A DNA stretch of 64,000 nucleotides from Trifolium pratense (GCF_020283565.1 NC_060061.1:36679362-36743361); one strand, 5' to 3'; counted from the stretch's first letter, positions 36,646 to 49,600 are shown. Made by a program: numbers and translations. The notes: generated by a model not told the origin, from the letters alone.

Positions 36646-38068
36646 TAAGTATGTACATGTCGTGTCAAAGTTTAATGCAATATTAATTATTGTTTTATTA
36701 ATAACATTTTTAGTTATATATTGTAGAAAGATAAAAAAACAAAAAAAATTACAACCCAATGATAAATAATAAGTTGTCTAGTGGTTAAAATTTGAATTTC
36801 AACCACTGTATATATAATACAATATATCAACCAACCGAGCCAATTATAAATTTACGGGGACATTTATGGGTTAAAGTTTAACCGTTGTTTAAGAATGATT
36901 AATCTCAATTAAAATATTTGTGGAACATGTAATGTGATTCTATTTTTTGTAAATGATATTTTTGTCATAGTAAAAATAAAAATTCAATTTTTTTAACAAT
37001 TTATATAAAGTCCAAATTTTTTATCAATTAAACTAATTCATCGTTTTAGAGAGTTGACTTTTAGCTCAATATTCCATCCGGCTCATTTTAAGTCACACAT
37101 TTTTACTACAATGTGCACTATTCGTATATTTTATTTTGACCGTATTTTTTTACTAATAATATATAACAACAAATATTAGCATATAAAATGTTATTGGATT
37201 CGTTTTGATGAATATATTTAAAATATCAACTATTTATAATTTTTACTAATAAAAAATTTAAAATATTATTGGTCAAAATTATACACTGACATACGTAAAA
37301 TAGTCAATTGAGTCATTTATTTTATGACACAAAGAATAATACAATAGTCTATCGATTATAAATATAAGCGAAAAACAATATTTGCATGGAGATCAGATTC
37401 ATTAACTACTTAATGAATTTGAAAAATTGTTTTTTTGTTTATATTTAAAAGAAAAAAGAAATATGCACGGTACAATTGTACACTATCAATAAAAAACAAC
37501 TATGTTTTCATCATATTATCCTACTTCACCTAACTTTCTTTATATCACGCGACAAAATGATAGTATTATTTTATTAAGTGATCGTGTAAAACTATTTTAC
37601 ACGGTATGTGTTTTTTTCATTAAAATCTATTTAAAATAAGAATGAGGAAATCCGTAAATCCTAACTCAACTGACAAAAAATATTAAATTTATAATTAAAG
37701 TTTTTAGATTAATTGAAAAAGTAATTAAAGTCCTTCGTACCAACAAAAACAAAAGGAATAAGGAGTACTATTTGAATAAATTTTATTTAAATTTATTTTA
37801 AAATGAAGTAATAAATCGAAGAGTTTCCTAAATCGAAACGTAGTGGTGAGCAGACCTCCCCAGTCCCATTAACATCGCACTATGTGGAACGTTACCACAT
37901 TTCCACTCCCACGTTTGACCCAAAATTGAATTTACTGTTCAGAATTTGAACCTTATCGAGCCATCATTACCCTTGATTACAAACTTTTTTAGAAAAAGTA
38001 CTAGTAATAGGTGAAGCTCGTTATTGTAGTTCAAGAATTATTTTTTTTGGTACAACTTCAAGAAAGCT
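36646..38068. other. Intergenic DNA with decayed MITEs
   Basis: Around 37073-37335 is a probable old Stowaway-like element (CATCCGGCTCATTTTAAGTC ... ATGACACAAAG). Around 37460-37610 sits a partial relative of the inverted repeat at 39668-39839 (ACTATCAATAAAAAACAACTATG and GTGTAAAACTATTTTACACGG). No gene. Confidence 0.4.
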
Positions 38069-38404
38069 TTAAGAGCATTCACAATGGAGTTACTCATTTT
38101 TGAGTACTTAAGTGGCCCCACATGTACACATCATTAATTTATAATTTTTTTAATAATAGTGCATAATAAGTACTCATTTCCTCCAACCCAAAACTTCTTC
38201 AAAAGTTCTAAATTGGTCTCACTAGTAGCATATCTATCCAATAACTCAACATCATTTTAAATGGGTCCCACAAAAATTATTTAGGTACTATGTCTTATTG
38301 TAGAACTAGTACCTATTAAGTACAATTTTGTTTTTGCTCCAATGGGAGTACCTATTAGGTACTAGTACTTAAAAATATAAGTACCACCATTGGAGATGGT
38401 CTAA
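38069..38404. mobile_element. hAT-like MITE with GAGCATTCACAATGG ends
   Basis: Left end TAAGAGCATTCACAATGGAG and right end (inverted) TTAGACCATCTCCAATGGTG. The interior has GTACTTA / TAGGTACTAGTACTTA motifs. The target duplication was not resolved. These ends are common on short plant hAT-derived MITEs. Confidence 0.6.
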
Positions 38405-38429
38405 GACTCACAATTTAGACGAATATCTA

Positions 38430-38688
38430 CTCTTTTCGTCTCAAAATTATTGTCACAATTTGACCGTGTACACTATTCGTACAAGCTACTTTGATCATAT
38501 TTTTTTACTAATGTATAAAGATAAATATTAACATATGAAATCTTGTTAAATTTGTCTTGATGAGTACTATCAAAATATCAATTTTTCATAATTTTTAATA
38601 ATACACAACTAAAAATATTAATGATCAAAATTGTGTATCGACAAGTATGCAATAGTGAAATGTGACAATTATTTTGGGACGGATGAAG
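38430..38688. mobile_element. Stowaway-type MITE (259 bp)
   Basis: TA-flanked (38428-38429 and 38689-38690), ends CTCTTTTCGTCTCAAAATTA and, inverted, CTTCATCCGTCCCAAAATAA. Confidence 0.7.
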
Positions 38689-39044
38689 TATTACATTAAA
38701 AATTAAAATTAAGTGTCTGAAAAAAAATTAAGGGTCAATAGTAAAAAAAAAAAAAAATAAAAATCTTCTTCAAAAAAAAATATTTTGAAAAAAATAATAT
38801 TTAACTTTTAAGTAAAGAAAATGTATAATTTCCAATATAAAATTGCTATCTTTAATACATTAATAAGTGTTTTTTAGAGCAAATGTTAGTTTTTGCTTAA
38901 AAATAAAGTGAGTCAAAGAAAATTAATGTATTAACAAGAGGAGAATGCTAAGTGAGTAAAAGAACAAATGTTAGTTTTTGCTAAATATATTAATTAATTT
39001 TACAGTAATTTTTTTTTTGTTTAAAAGGAGAATGCTAAAGGAGG

Positions 39045-39667
39045 GAATATTTATTACTCCCTTCCTCTATTTTATTATAGGAACATTTGACCAAAATCAT
39101 AAATATTTAAAAAAGTAGTTAAAGTAATAAATTTATCTTAAAAGTGTGAGATTATTACCGAATTATCATTTGTGTATAAATATATTTATTAATTATTATT
39201 GATTATTTTTCAAATTTCAAGATAAATTAATAGTATTAATAAGAGATTTTTTATATGCATTTAAAAATTTATAGAAGATAGTATTTAAGAATAAACTTTT
39301 TTTATATGTAAAATAGTCTTATAATTTTCCATGAAACAAGTGGTAGATATCCTTAACTATTTGGTTTTAGATTCGATTCCCGTTTAGTGCGTATGGAGAA
39401 ATATTTATTAGAAGATGTCAACTCGTTAAATGCACGGAGTCGGGGTTCAAAATTACATATATTTAGGAATCATCATAATTGTATATACATCATCATTGAT
39501 TTGTAAGAGATTAAAAGTGATTAACCTCATGAGTTTAGTTCAATTGATAGAGACATTGAACTCGGAACTGTGCACTAATTCACTTTAAAGTGAATTTTTT
39601 AGCTATCACGTTACTTCATAAAATAAATAAAAAATTAAAAGTGATCTACTATTTAGAATTTGAGTTT
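39045..39667. other. Intergenic DNA with decayed MITE and SINE-like pieces
   Basis: A CTCCCTTCCTCTATTTTATTA end at about 39056 suggests a partial Stowaway. Around 39343-39410 there are tRNA-like boxes (AAGTGGTAGATATCC and GATTCGATTCCC), hinting at a third SINE type. No gene. Confidence 0.4.
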
Positions 39668-39839
39668 AATTGATATGCATTGATAGTGTAAAATAGTTTT
39701 ACACGATCGTTCAATAAACAACCATCATTTTGTCATGTCATATCAAGAAAGTGGGGTGAAGTGTGGTGATGTGGCGAAAAACATTGTTGATGTTGGATGA
39801 TACTGTAAAATTATTTTACACCGTCAGCGCATATCAATT
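39668..39839. repeat. Inverted-repeat MITE (172 bp)
   Basis: Left arm AATTGATATGCATTGATAGT and right arm (inverted) AATTGATATGCGCTGACGGT, both continuing into GTAAAATA.TTTTACA, about 37 bp of arms. Pieces of the same family recur at 37460-37610 and 50265-50345. Confidence 0.7.
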
Positions 39840-40350
39840 AAATCCTTAGAATTTACCGGAATTGCAAAATGTTAATTTAATAATAATAATAATAGAGTTT
39901 AATTGTTGTGCCCCGTCGGTGCAATTTTTTTTTACACATACATCCAATAACGCATTTCCACATCATGTGTTTTTAATTATCATATACAATGTACCGGTAT
40001 GTTATTGGACACATGAACAATATAGCTTTAAGCCGACTGTCTATATAAATTAAATTGATAATAATATAAAAAGAATACTACGATAAAACTGACGCCTAGG
40101 AAACGTGGGTCCATAAATTTTTGCTTGCCGGTGTTGAAATACAAATATAAAGAACATCAAACGTTTCTCACCTCACCTGTCGCCTCCGTTTCATCTCTTT
40201 ACAGTTTCGTTTCATTTCATCATATTTTTCAATTTCACACTCATCAATACTATAATATTTCTACCATCTCTATCTCTTTACAACAATACACATACACAAA
40301 CACAACAACATAGGAGAAAGGAACAATATCTCTCAAATGCTAACAACAAC

Positions 40351-41600
40351 ATGAAAAGGCCATTGAAACACCACAACAAGAATCAAGACCCTTTCCAACA
40401 ATTACCCGATGATGTCGTCCTCCTCATTCTCACCAAGCTCAGCTCAACTTCTTCTTCTCCTTCCCATTTCCTCAACATCCTCTTAACGTAAGTTTCATCT
40501 TCTCCCCTTTCATTCATATATTATATATATTTTCATTCATTTTTTCTAACCCATAAATTAAATAATACACACAGATGCAAAAGATTGAACCGCTTATCTC
40601 TTCATCCAATAGTTTTATCAAAAGCTGGACCCAAAGTCCTCTCCGTTAAGCCTCAAAATTGGTCTGATACCTCTCACCGTTTTCTCAAACGCTGTGTTAA
40701 CGCCGGTAACGTTGATGCCTACTACACTCTTGGAATGGTCCGTCACTTTTTTTTTCTCTTTTCTGTGTATATATTTGTTTTACATTCACAAATGAAAATA
40801 AAAATACTTTTTTTATTTATTTATTGATTTTTTATTTTATTTTGTTGTTGCAATAGATCCTATTTTACTGTCTTCAAAATCGAAGGAGTGGACTATCTCT
40901 GATAGCGAAGGCGGCAATGAAGATGCACGCGCCGGCGTTATACTCACTCGCTGTGATTCAGTTCAACGGAAGCGGTGGCACTAAGCAAGACAAAGATCTA
41001 CGCGCTGGAGTGGCACTTTCTTTACGCGCGTCACTTCTCGGTCATATCGACGCGCTTCGTGAGTTGGGTCATTGTCTTCAAGACGGTTATGGAATCGAGC
41101 AGAACGTCACGCAGGGACGACGGTTGTTGGTACAGGCTAACATGCGTGAGCTAGTATTTGTCTTACGCGCTCTTATGTTAGATTCACCTTCACGCGCCGC
41201 CAGTTCCTGTCAAGGGAGGTTGACTAGCCTCAGAAACATTACCGTGCCACCGTTGATAAGTGCTAATGTGTATAACATGAACTTGACCGTGCCGGATGTG
41301 CATCCGGCGAACGGGTTTTTGAGAGAGTGGTTTGAATCGGGTCGGGGCACATTGGATGATGGGTTAAGGTTGTGTGCACATATTGGATGCGGACGGGCAG
41401 AGACGCGGCCACATGAGTTTCGACGGTGTTCCGTGTGTGGTAAGGTGAATTATTGTTCGAGGGGATGTCAATCGCTCGATTGGAAATTGCGGCATAAGAC
41501 CGAGTGTTCACCGGAATTGTGGTTTAATGAGAATAATGGTGGTGGTGGTGATGTTAATATGGAAAATGACATGGTCGTGGCCCATAACGCAGCTGTTTAA
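40351..41600 (+). CDS. F-box protein with Sel1-like repeats and MYND zinc finger (At1g67340 type)
   Basis: Three exons, 40351-40487, 40575-40737 and 40857-41600, GT-AG and in frame, giving 347 residues. Residues 15-60 hold an F-box-like segment (LPDDVVLLILTKL... CKRLNRLSLHP), expected to bind SKP1 in an SCF ubiquitin ligase. Residues 85-195 contain Sel1/TPR-like helical repeats (AGNVDAYYTLGMI, MHAPALYSLAVIQFNGSGG, GHIDALRELGHCLQDGYG). A complete MYND finger follows at C273, C278, C291, C294, C300, C304, H313 and C317, a protein-interaction module. The tail is Gly/Asn-rich. An out-of-frame ATG at 40336 precedes the chosen start and stops after five codons; it could act as a tiny upstream frame. 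The target protein is unknown. Confidence 0.93.
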
Positions 41601-44600
41601 GGTAAAACAAACAAAAAAAGGTGTTAGAAAAAACTGACATGTTAGTGATATAACTTTTTGTATGTAGTGCTGGTGCAAATTTTTTTGTTTGTTTTGCAGT
41701 TTGAAAATTGTTGTTACTTGTTAGATGCAAGTAAAATCAGAGTTCTCTATTCAAAACTTGTTAGTTGGCACCTAACAAAATTATTTCTGTTTTATGCTAT
41801 AAAACTGTTTTAGAATTAGAACTAAAATAAGGCATAAAAACAATCAATTTAATTTTTTAATGGGTCTTTTTATTGAATTTGATCCTCAATAAGTTTTTTG
41901 TCAGGCAGATCTAAAAATGTGTCTTCATTGGTAGTTTAATTCATAAAATTATTAATATAAGATAAGATACATTTATGAGTTGAATCAACATATGGAGGCA
42001 ACCACACTAAAACTTCTCCACAACATTCTTCTCCAAGAATTGTGAATTCTCATGTTATATAGTTGATTCAAAACTCATTTTATAGTTGATTTAGGATTAC
42101 TCTCCCAACAAGACGATCTATTCCTAATCTATTCCTAATGCATATGCGTGGAATCAGGAAATCAAATCCGGGTGGGCCGCTAAAAAAATATAATATATAA
42201 ATTAAATATAAAAATTATATTTCATACAAAAATTTAAGTTATAATAAACACAAATTTGATCATAAGAAATTAATGTCATGACCTAAATAATATACGACAT
42301 GTGTCAAGTAACTTAAAATTGTAAATTATTTACTTTAAAGTTTAAACTAATACTTGCACAAAATTGATCATTAAAAAAATTATATTTTATTATATTACAT
42401 GGTATATTTTTAATTGAAAATAGTTGCACTTTTTTATAGAAAAAAAATTAGAAATTGTCTATTTTTGTATTGATATATATCGATGAGGAAAAAAAAAATT
42501 AAAAAAAAAAAACACTATCTTTGATTAAATGGCTTGAGGTAAAGTTTTGATCTCCAAATGCATGGACTTCAAATCATTAAACATGATAAATATTGGCCAA
42601 GAAATGTTGAACCCCCCCCCCCCCCCTCTCACAAGTGTGGCTTTTCACATTCTATACTTGATCCAATGTCAAGATCCACTTCCGTTCTTCTAGCAATACG
42701 ATTCACTCATGTTCCTCTCACCAAGTCAAACAACTGATCAATGCTCCAGGGACCATAAAAGAGAAACGTTGCATCTTTACCCAAAATTTCAAGTTATTAT
42801 ATTTATGGATCATTTCACTTATATGTTGTTCTTCATTGATTCTTCCAACTAATATGAGACTTAACTTACCAACATCTCACTCTTATTGCTCCCCTGCCAA
42901 GAAAGGGAGTCTTATTGGTTTTGATCAACCCAATATGTCACTTATCTACCCAAAACCATAAGTTATTAATAGAGTTTGAGTCATCTCACTTGTAAGTTGG
43001 TCGACATTAATTTTTACAACTAATGTGAGACGTAATTCACACTTAATATCCAAACATATGTTGGTGGTGTCTTTATGAATTCATGGTTTATAGAATCTTG
43101 GAATAACGTTTAACATAATTTTTTCTGTTTTTTCTACAGTAACATCAAGTTTTCCTACACTGGTAATTGGTTTTAAGTTTTTTTTATATATTAACATCTT
43201 AACATAAAGGTGTTCCGTTTAAGTCTCAATTTGAATAGTTGAATTTTTTATTTTATTAAACGTAAATATATTAATTGACCATTTAGTTTTCTTTAAAATC
43301 TTTTGAGAGTGAAAGACACTAGTCTCTCCTATTTTATTTTACTTTTATAACTATTACATGAGGTGATTAACTATAACTTTTTGCTAAAAATTGAAAGTTA
43401 CACAATTGGCTTTGTAATATTAAACGAGCTTAAAGAAAGACATGGAAATAGTCGTACTTATGACGAAGCAAGCAATATTTAAACAGAACTTTGGTGTCGT
43501 TATCATGAAGAATAAAATAGGAGTATTCGAGAAAAAGAAAAAGGAAGGTAAATGTATAGTGTATAGTTTTGTAGCGATGGAAAAAGATTCACAAGGGATT
43601 GAATTGAAGTGAAGGGAACGGCATAAAGTGGGAAATCCAAAAGCATATTGGTAAATGGTGCTTGTGTCTTTGACTCTTGTGTGATCTTATTTTGTTGGGT
43701 ATCTATTAAGTGGAGTATGAGTACATCCATGAACTATTTTGGTTAAAGTTGTGCTCTATTAAAAGGAAAACTATGCCCAGTTTTTTCTTTTGAAAAACAA
43801 TCTATGCATAGTTAGGGGTGAATTAACCACGAATGATTTGAGTGATATGTCGTCTAATCACAAATGACTAATCAGATTTTGATGGTTTGTTTTCATAATT
43901 GTATGCATCGACATAGTCAGTATATTGATGGTCGTTGAATTCAAATTAAAAGGTGTCAAAAGTAAACAAATTTTGATTATTTTTAACTCCAAAATATTAA
44001 ATTTAAAATTTGAACTATTCAATCTTTATTGAACAACCATCAATGTATAATACTTGGCTACATGCAATTCACAATCAACGGCGTGTATGTCCTTAAACAT
44101 AGGACAATTGCATGAAACACAAAAATTTAAAAATTTGTTTTACATTAAATTAGTTGACAATTAATATTATTGTTTTACAAGTTTATCATTTTTTTATTTT
44201 GGAAATTCGTTTTACAAGTTTATCATTGAAAAGAAATAATTAGTTAATATTTTTTTTAGAGTTTTTATTACATATTATTATAGAAAAAGATAAGTCGATA
44301 ACTTAGCTATTTTTTTCTATTTTTAGCAATCGATAACATATAATTATGCTTTTTTTTTTTTAATTTATTCATTGATAATTTCTGGGTATTTACTCATTAA
44401 CCAATAAAAATAAGTCATATACATGTGAAATAAAAATTAATTACAAATTAGTTGTAGGTATCACATGTAAATTTACTTATATAACTTGTTCAACTGTTCT
44501 CATAAATTATTGGATGAAAACTCCTAAATCATCAAAAGATAGAGTAAAACTCACCGTAAAATAAAATTCGGTTAAAAGTGGAATCAACTAAACATTAAAT

Positions 44601-46381
44601 TAAATAATTTTTAAGTTATCTTTCTCAACATCTCATGGAGATTGCGTGGGTTTGGATTTGGTGTGGTGCATCATGTAATGCATGTGGTGATGAGTGGCGT
44701 CCTATAAGATAGTGCCAACTAGGGTTCTAACAAGTAAGTACCAGCAGTAGTAGTACCTTACAGACTGCCGACTAGTGGGTGACGTGGGTATATCACGCTG
44801 ATGACACTTTTCAGAAACGGGCTTTGGACAATTATCAGTGTTGTTTGTTGAAAAGCCCAGTATAGTATAGCATGCACTTTCAAGAGAGATTTACTTTAGT
44901 TTAGTTTCTCGCGCTCTACGACTTTCTTATTTTATTTTTCCGCTATTTAAGTAATGAACGATATTTTTAACAAATTTTTTTATATTGAACGCTATTTAAG
45001 TGTTCCGCTACTCGGACAGGAGTAATTTTATACTTTTATATGGCGTGAAAAAATAGATAGGATAGCGAAAGTAAATCTCTTTCTATAATAGATCATCAAA
45101 ACTCACAAGTGCAGTGTGTGTGCAGATAGGCAGCTTCCATCTAAGTCACGTCATTGTTATTGTCACCAACCACACTGCAGAAGGAGCCTTTCCTATTCAC
45201 TTTGCATTTCAAAACTACTATACTCTCCTTGTTTGGAGAAAAAAGAAAAAATATTCCATTCTTTCCTTGGAAACAACCAAACAAGATTTTATTAACATTA
45301 ACATTGAGGAGGTGAGTGGAAAGGTGGAAAATAAAAAGGGGGTTGGAATAACAATTTTCTATTAAATATATCTATTTAATTACTTGAATTATTGTATATT
45401 ACTATATGATTTTTACAAGGTACAATAATATAGGCATAAGATTTTTTTTTTTGGTTACATTCTTGTATATAGGCACAAGATTTAGTTACACACATCAATT
45501 AAAAAAAATAAAAAATAAAATAGTTACCTCAATTGATATAATTTTGTTCATTTTTTGTTTAATTTTTTTTTTTTGTTTATGTAAGTGTGCCTAATTTATT
45601 TGGGCTTGTGGATAAGAGGAGATCTCACATAGGCACAAACATTTGGCCACACAATTTAAACACACATAAAAATCAACACACATAAAAATCAAAAATATTA
45701 AATAAAAAAAAAAATTGCCACATCAATTAATACTACTTTATTTCTTTAGTCCCAGGAGCATTTGTTAAGGTGAACACTCCGGTACACATAGTATGTGGAT
45801 ATTTACCAGTACACGGCTTAGGTGAATAATTGTGATTGGTTCATAAATAATATTTAATATAAAAAAATTAATAAATACTATTTATAAATTAATCAGGATC
45901 ATCAACCTCAACGAATGTATCGGTACATATCTATATAATATTCAAATTTAGAAATTTTTTCTTGAAAATGGTGTCTAAACAACGTAGTAAGTCTAAATTT
46001 TGGTGTTTGTAACGCACAACTTTTCTTTAATTACTTTTTTTAATTCTAAGGAGTACTGGTTAGCGAACCATTTTCTTTAATATTTTTTACATGTTGTGAG
46101 TGTGGTATTTGGACTTGCCCATATAAGTATTTTTTTTTTGGAAAAGCAAAACAATATTAAAGGGGTAAAGAGCACAAGATGTGCTAAGGCCAAATATAAG
46201 CAGGTCTGTAACAAAGAAGCATCAAATAAGATGCCTGCTCCCATCCAAAAAAACTAAGAACTAAACCAATCTAGCTAAAATTCTATACTAGTAATACTAA
46301 TACTTACAATGAACAAAAATCTCTGTCATAGCAGAGAGAACCACCAGATCAAAAGAAACTGAAAGTGGATTGAATTGAATC
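41601..46381. other. Long intergenic stretch, no gene supported
   Basis: AT-rich. Contains LTR-like debris at about 42640-43060 (TTGCTCCCCTGCCAAG, GAGTCATCTCACTTGTAAG), similar to 25616-25870. A weak inverted pair lies at 44882-45085 (AGAGATTTACTTTAG / GAAAGTAAATCTCTTT). A reverse-oriented retroelement-tail-like patch lies at 46135-46260 (AAACAATATTAAAGGGGTAAAGAGC). Frames at 43503-43730 and 45114-45365 have no domains. Confidence 0.45.
42612..42626. repeat. Poly-C tract (15 bp)
   Basis: Fifteen consecutive C, unusual in this AT-rich context; the length may be uncertain in the assembly. Confidence 0.9.
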
Positions 46382-46951
46382 ATGAAGCTCTCACTCTTTG
46401 GAAAAAAAGAACTTCCCTCATCCCATACTCATGCAGCAAACAAAACATGTGGCATATGCTTTGAGCTCAAAACAGATTCAGATATATTTGAACTAAGATC
46501 CAAGGTCTTCAAAAGAAGAAAATGTAAGCACATCTTTTGCATTGACTGCATATGCAAGTATGTAGCCATTCAAATAAACGATAATGGTTATAAGTTGATG
46601 TGTCCAAGTCCAAGTTGTTGTGTGAAATTTAAGCCAAAACATTTGCAACACATTTTGCCTAAACAACTTGTTACTAAATGGAAGTATTTAATTTCTGAGT
46701 TTTCTATACCCTCCAAGCCAAAGACTTACTGCCCTTTTCAGAATTGTTCTGTTTTGTTGAGGGAAGATAATGACCTTAAAGGAGAATTTGTCAACCAGTC
46801 TAAGTGTCCTTCTTGTTACAGAGACTTTTGTGCACAGTGCAAAGTTCCACGGCATGAAGGAATGAGTTGTCAGAGATTCCAACAATTGAAAAAGAATGAC
46901 AAAAATGATCTGTTTGCAATGTCTCAATGTATTATTATAAACTACAATTGA
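46382..46951 (+). CDS. RING1-IBR zinc-finger protein lacking RING2
   Basis: A single exon of 189 residues. RING1 ligands: C23, C26, C48, H50, C53, C56, C74 and C79 (CGICFEL ... CKHIFCIDC ... CPSPSC). A complete IBR follows: C117, C122, C142, C145, C150, C153, H158 and C163. Ring-between-ring ligases continue with a RING2 carrying the catalytic Cys; here the frame stops 26 residues after the IBR and the next 100 bases offer no RING2. If the model is complete the protein cannot act as a standard RBR transthiolation ligase, though RING1 could still bind an E2. Short RING/IBR proteins of this type occur in legumes. A missed 3' exon or an early stop mutation are alternatives. Confidence 0.8.
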   Translation: MKLSLFGKKELPSSHTHAANKTCGICFELKTDSDIFELRSKVFKRRKCKHIFCIDCICKYVAIQINDNGYKLMCPSPSCCVKFKPKHLQHILPKQLVTKWKYLISEFSIPSKPKTYCPFQNCSVLLREDNDLKGEFVNQSKCPSCYRDFCAQCKVPRHEGMSCQRFQQLKKNDKNDLFAMSQCIIINYN

Positions 46952-47569
46952 AATTCAGTCAAAAAAAAAATTACAATTGAAATATAACGTCATATATAGT
47001 CAAATTCTCTAAAATATCATGTTAAATATCAAAACAAAGTTTAATCTTATTTATTTATTTATTACGCCTAATTTGTTAGATTTATGTTAGGAATAATGCT
47101 GGATGAAACGAATTAGCAAGTAACGAAAGACAAGAATGATTCTGGTGTGTTGATTTCAAATCCACCCACCGCATGATTTCCATGAATCAAGGAGATTGTA
47201 GTTTTGAGTCTTTTACAATGCTCCACATGTACATTTCTTGCCTTTCGTTGCCACTTTCCTTCGTACCATTTAGCAACACTCTTTATGTTAGTGTTTAGCT
47301 GTTGAGTTAGAGAATTCTTTGTGTGTGGTTGTTGGGAAAAACAGACATAGAGTAGTTCTTTAGTATATTTACAAATACGGGCCCATTTGAAATTTTTAAT
47401 ATAGTATGTACAAATAAAAAACTCTAGTTTTCCAAATATATAACGTTAATTAAGAGTAATTGACAAATAGTATAATTGACAAATCGTACCCTTAAAACAC
47501 CAAATTGACAGTTAAATAAGAACGCTAAATCCGACGTTTTTGGACACTTAAAAAGGAACGGAGGGAGTA
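46952..47569. other. Intergenic DNA with the end of an unbounded MITE
   Basis: GGAACGGAGGGAG at 47555-47567 is a Stowaway-type right end followed by TA. Its left end was not recognised. No gene. Confidence 0.45.
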
Positions 47570-47852
47570 CTTTCTCCATACCACAATATACTATATCACT
47601 TTGACACTTTTACGCATATTAAGAAATAATTAATATTGTATGGAAAAGAGAAATTATGAGTTAATTTACAAAATTGTCCTTTATTTATGGGTATGAAAAA
47701 ATAAATTGAAAAATTGAAAGAAGATAGAGTAATAAATAGTTAAGGGTATAATTGAAAAAATAGCATTAAATGATTCATTGGTGATGTAAAATGACTTATA
47801 ATTTAGTACAATTTTTTTCTTCAAAATTACATATAATTTGGTACGGAGCAAG
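47570..47852. mobile_element. Stowaway-type MITE, family shared with 62378-62659
   Basis: TA-flanked. The interior phrase TTGTATGGAAAAGAGAAATT ATGAGTTA and the segment GAAAGAAGATAGAGTAATAA recur in the copy at 62378-62659. Ends CTTTCTCCATACCACAATAT and, inverted, CTTGCTCCGTACCAAATTAT. Confidence 0.75.
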
Positions 47853-47919
47853 TAATTGTTTAGTGATTTTATTTTTTTTAGTATAAAGATGGCATGTAGT
47901 AACTGCTTTCAAATATGAT

Positions 47920-49600
47920 ATTTATTAGAAGTTAGGTATATTTTTTACCAAGATCGAGAATAATGCATAAGTATTTTTTGTAAATTTTATATTTAAATAT
48001 ATTTTAGTTTTATATTTAAAATAACATGATATTAGAATTTAAGATTTATATTTTAGTTTGGAATATTTAGAATTTGTTTAGAATTTTTAGGATTAGTTTG
48101 TTATTTAAAGATATGATCTATTTCTTTTTGGTCAAAGAGATATGATTTATTTTCATGTAACTCTATATATATAATCATATATGATATAGCTATAAATATT
48201 AATGAGAAAGAGAAAAACACAAAAAAAAATCATATAACATTTGATATTCAATATGTTTTACCTAAATTGCCTTATTAACAGGATCCGCTGCAAATATAGT
48301 AGCTACTTCGATTAGACGATTACTTGATTTGTTTCTATTCGATCGTATGTTCCTTTTTTTATATCTAGCTACTATATCTCCATCAGATCTAAAAATCACT
48401 GACAAGTGAGTGTAACGAAACATTTCGGATCCTGCAATACCGTGAAAATTAACAAGACAATTTTAGTAAAAATGGTATGGTATGTATAAGAAGAAACAGT
48501 GTGTTATCAGAAACCTTATGTATGGTTTCTCGGCCGTATAGTTTCTGATAACATACTGTTTCTTGTTATACACACACTTCATGCTTATTGGTTTCTATTT
48601 TTGGCAGTTTGTAGAAGTTCATTACATGTTAGAATTATGTAAATAATTTTCTGTTACTAATTATGGAAGTTTCATGAATTAATTGCAACTGGTACTTCTG
48701 TTCTGTCAGACTTTTTAACACGAGATACTGAGCCAAAATTGTTCATACATATGTAGTCTTGAGTTTCTTGACAGTTCAAATATGTTTATATGAGCCTAAG
48801 AAATATGCATTTATAATATTTAGGAATTGATCTTGATTTGCTAAAGTAAATGCTATTGTTGTTGAGATCTTGGTTTTTGGAACCATCATTTCAATAGTTT
48901 ATTTATGTAATTAATGAAAATTTTCTATACTGTTCTTTGTGATTTTTGAATGGTTAAATGGTGTAACTTTGTTGTTAGATATGTATTTTGATGTGCCTTT
49001 CATATTTTGTTCAATTATTTAAATATCAAATGTTTTTTATAATTTACCTTATGAAATATTCATATCCCACATAAATACTGATATTTTTGGAGGCCGTGTT
49101 TTTTATTTAAGTTTGTTTGCACTGTTCTGTGAGATTTTTTTATGAGTAAATGACATGATTTTTTTCATGTATATGTCATTGATGTGATCTTAAAACTTTG
49201 GTCAAATTGGTTTAAATTTTTTTGATGTGTGACAAGGAAAAAAGCGCATAAAAATGAGACCAACGTTTCAAATAAAAAAACAAACAATCGTTAGAATCAA
49301 GGCATGACCAGTTGTTCAAGACTCGTGATGAAGTGGAAGAGTAAATAACGATTTTTTATTTTTATTGTTTTTTTACATTTTTTGCCTATGCGGATGACAA
49401 TTTTTATTGCATAATTATAGACAAAAAATGTAAAAAATAAATAAATAATACCTAAATATCTTTTGAAGAATTTAGATTTAGATATACATTAGTTTATAAT
49501 TAAAATAAGGTAATGTTAGAATTTATGTTTTAAAATTTCATGATAGTTTTTTTAAAAATTTTTAGGATTAGTTTGTTATTTTTAAAAGATATTAGATTAT
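47920..49600. repeat. Possible degraded LTR-type repeat region
   Basis: A phrase ending TTTTAGGATTAGTTTGTTATTT occurs near 48087-48106 and again near 49560-49580, preceded in both by TTAGAATTTA. Between them, two diverged copies of ACTGTTCT.TG.GATTTTT...AAATG lie about 190 bp apart (48930 and 49119). No coding sequence was recognised, so this is only a suggestion of an old element. Confidence 0.3.
48480..48575. ncRNA. Near-perfect 35-bp-arm hairpin, candidate small-RNA precursor
   Basis: Arms 48480-48514 and 48541-48575 pair with three mismatches around a 26-base loop that includes GTTTCTCGGCCGTATA. The inner part, TGTTATCAGAAAC / GTTTCTGATAACA, is perfect. Size and pairing fit a plant miRNA or siRNA foldback, but a tiny inverted-repeat transposon is equally possible. 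The mature sequence is not one I recognise. Confidence 0.45.

Noticed and set aside
45114..45365. 83-codon frame with a leader-like C-rich start
   Set aside because: No domain, no start context, AT-rich tail; not supported.
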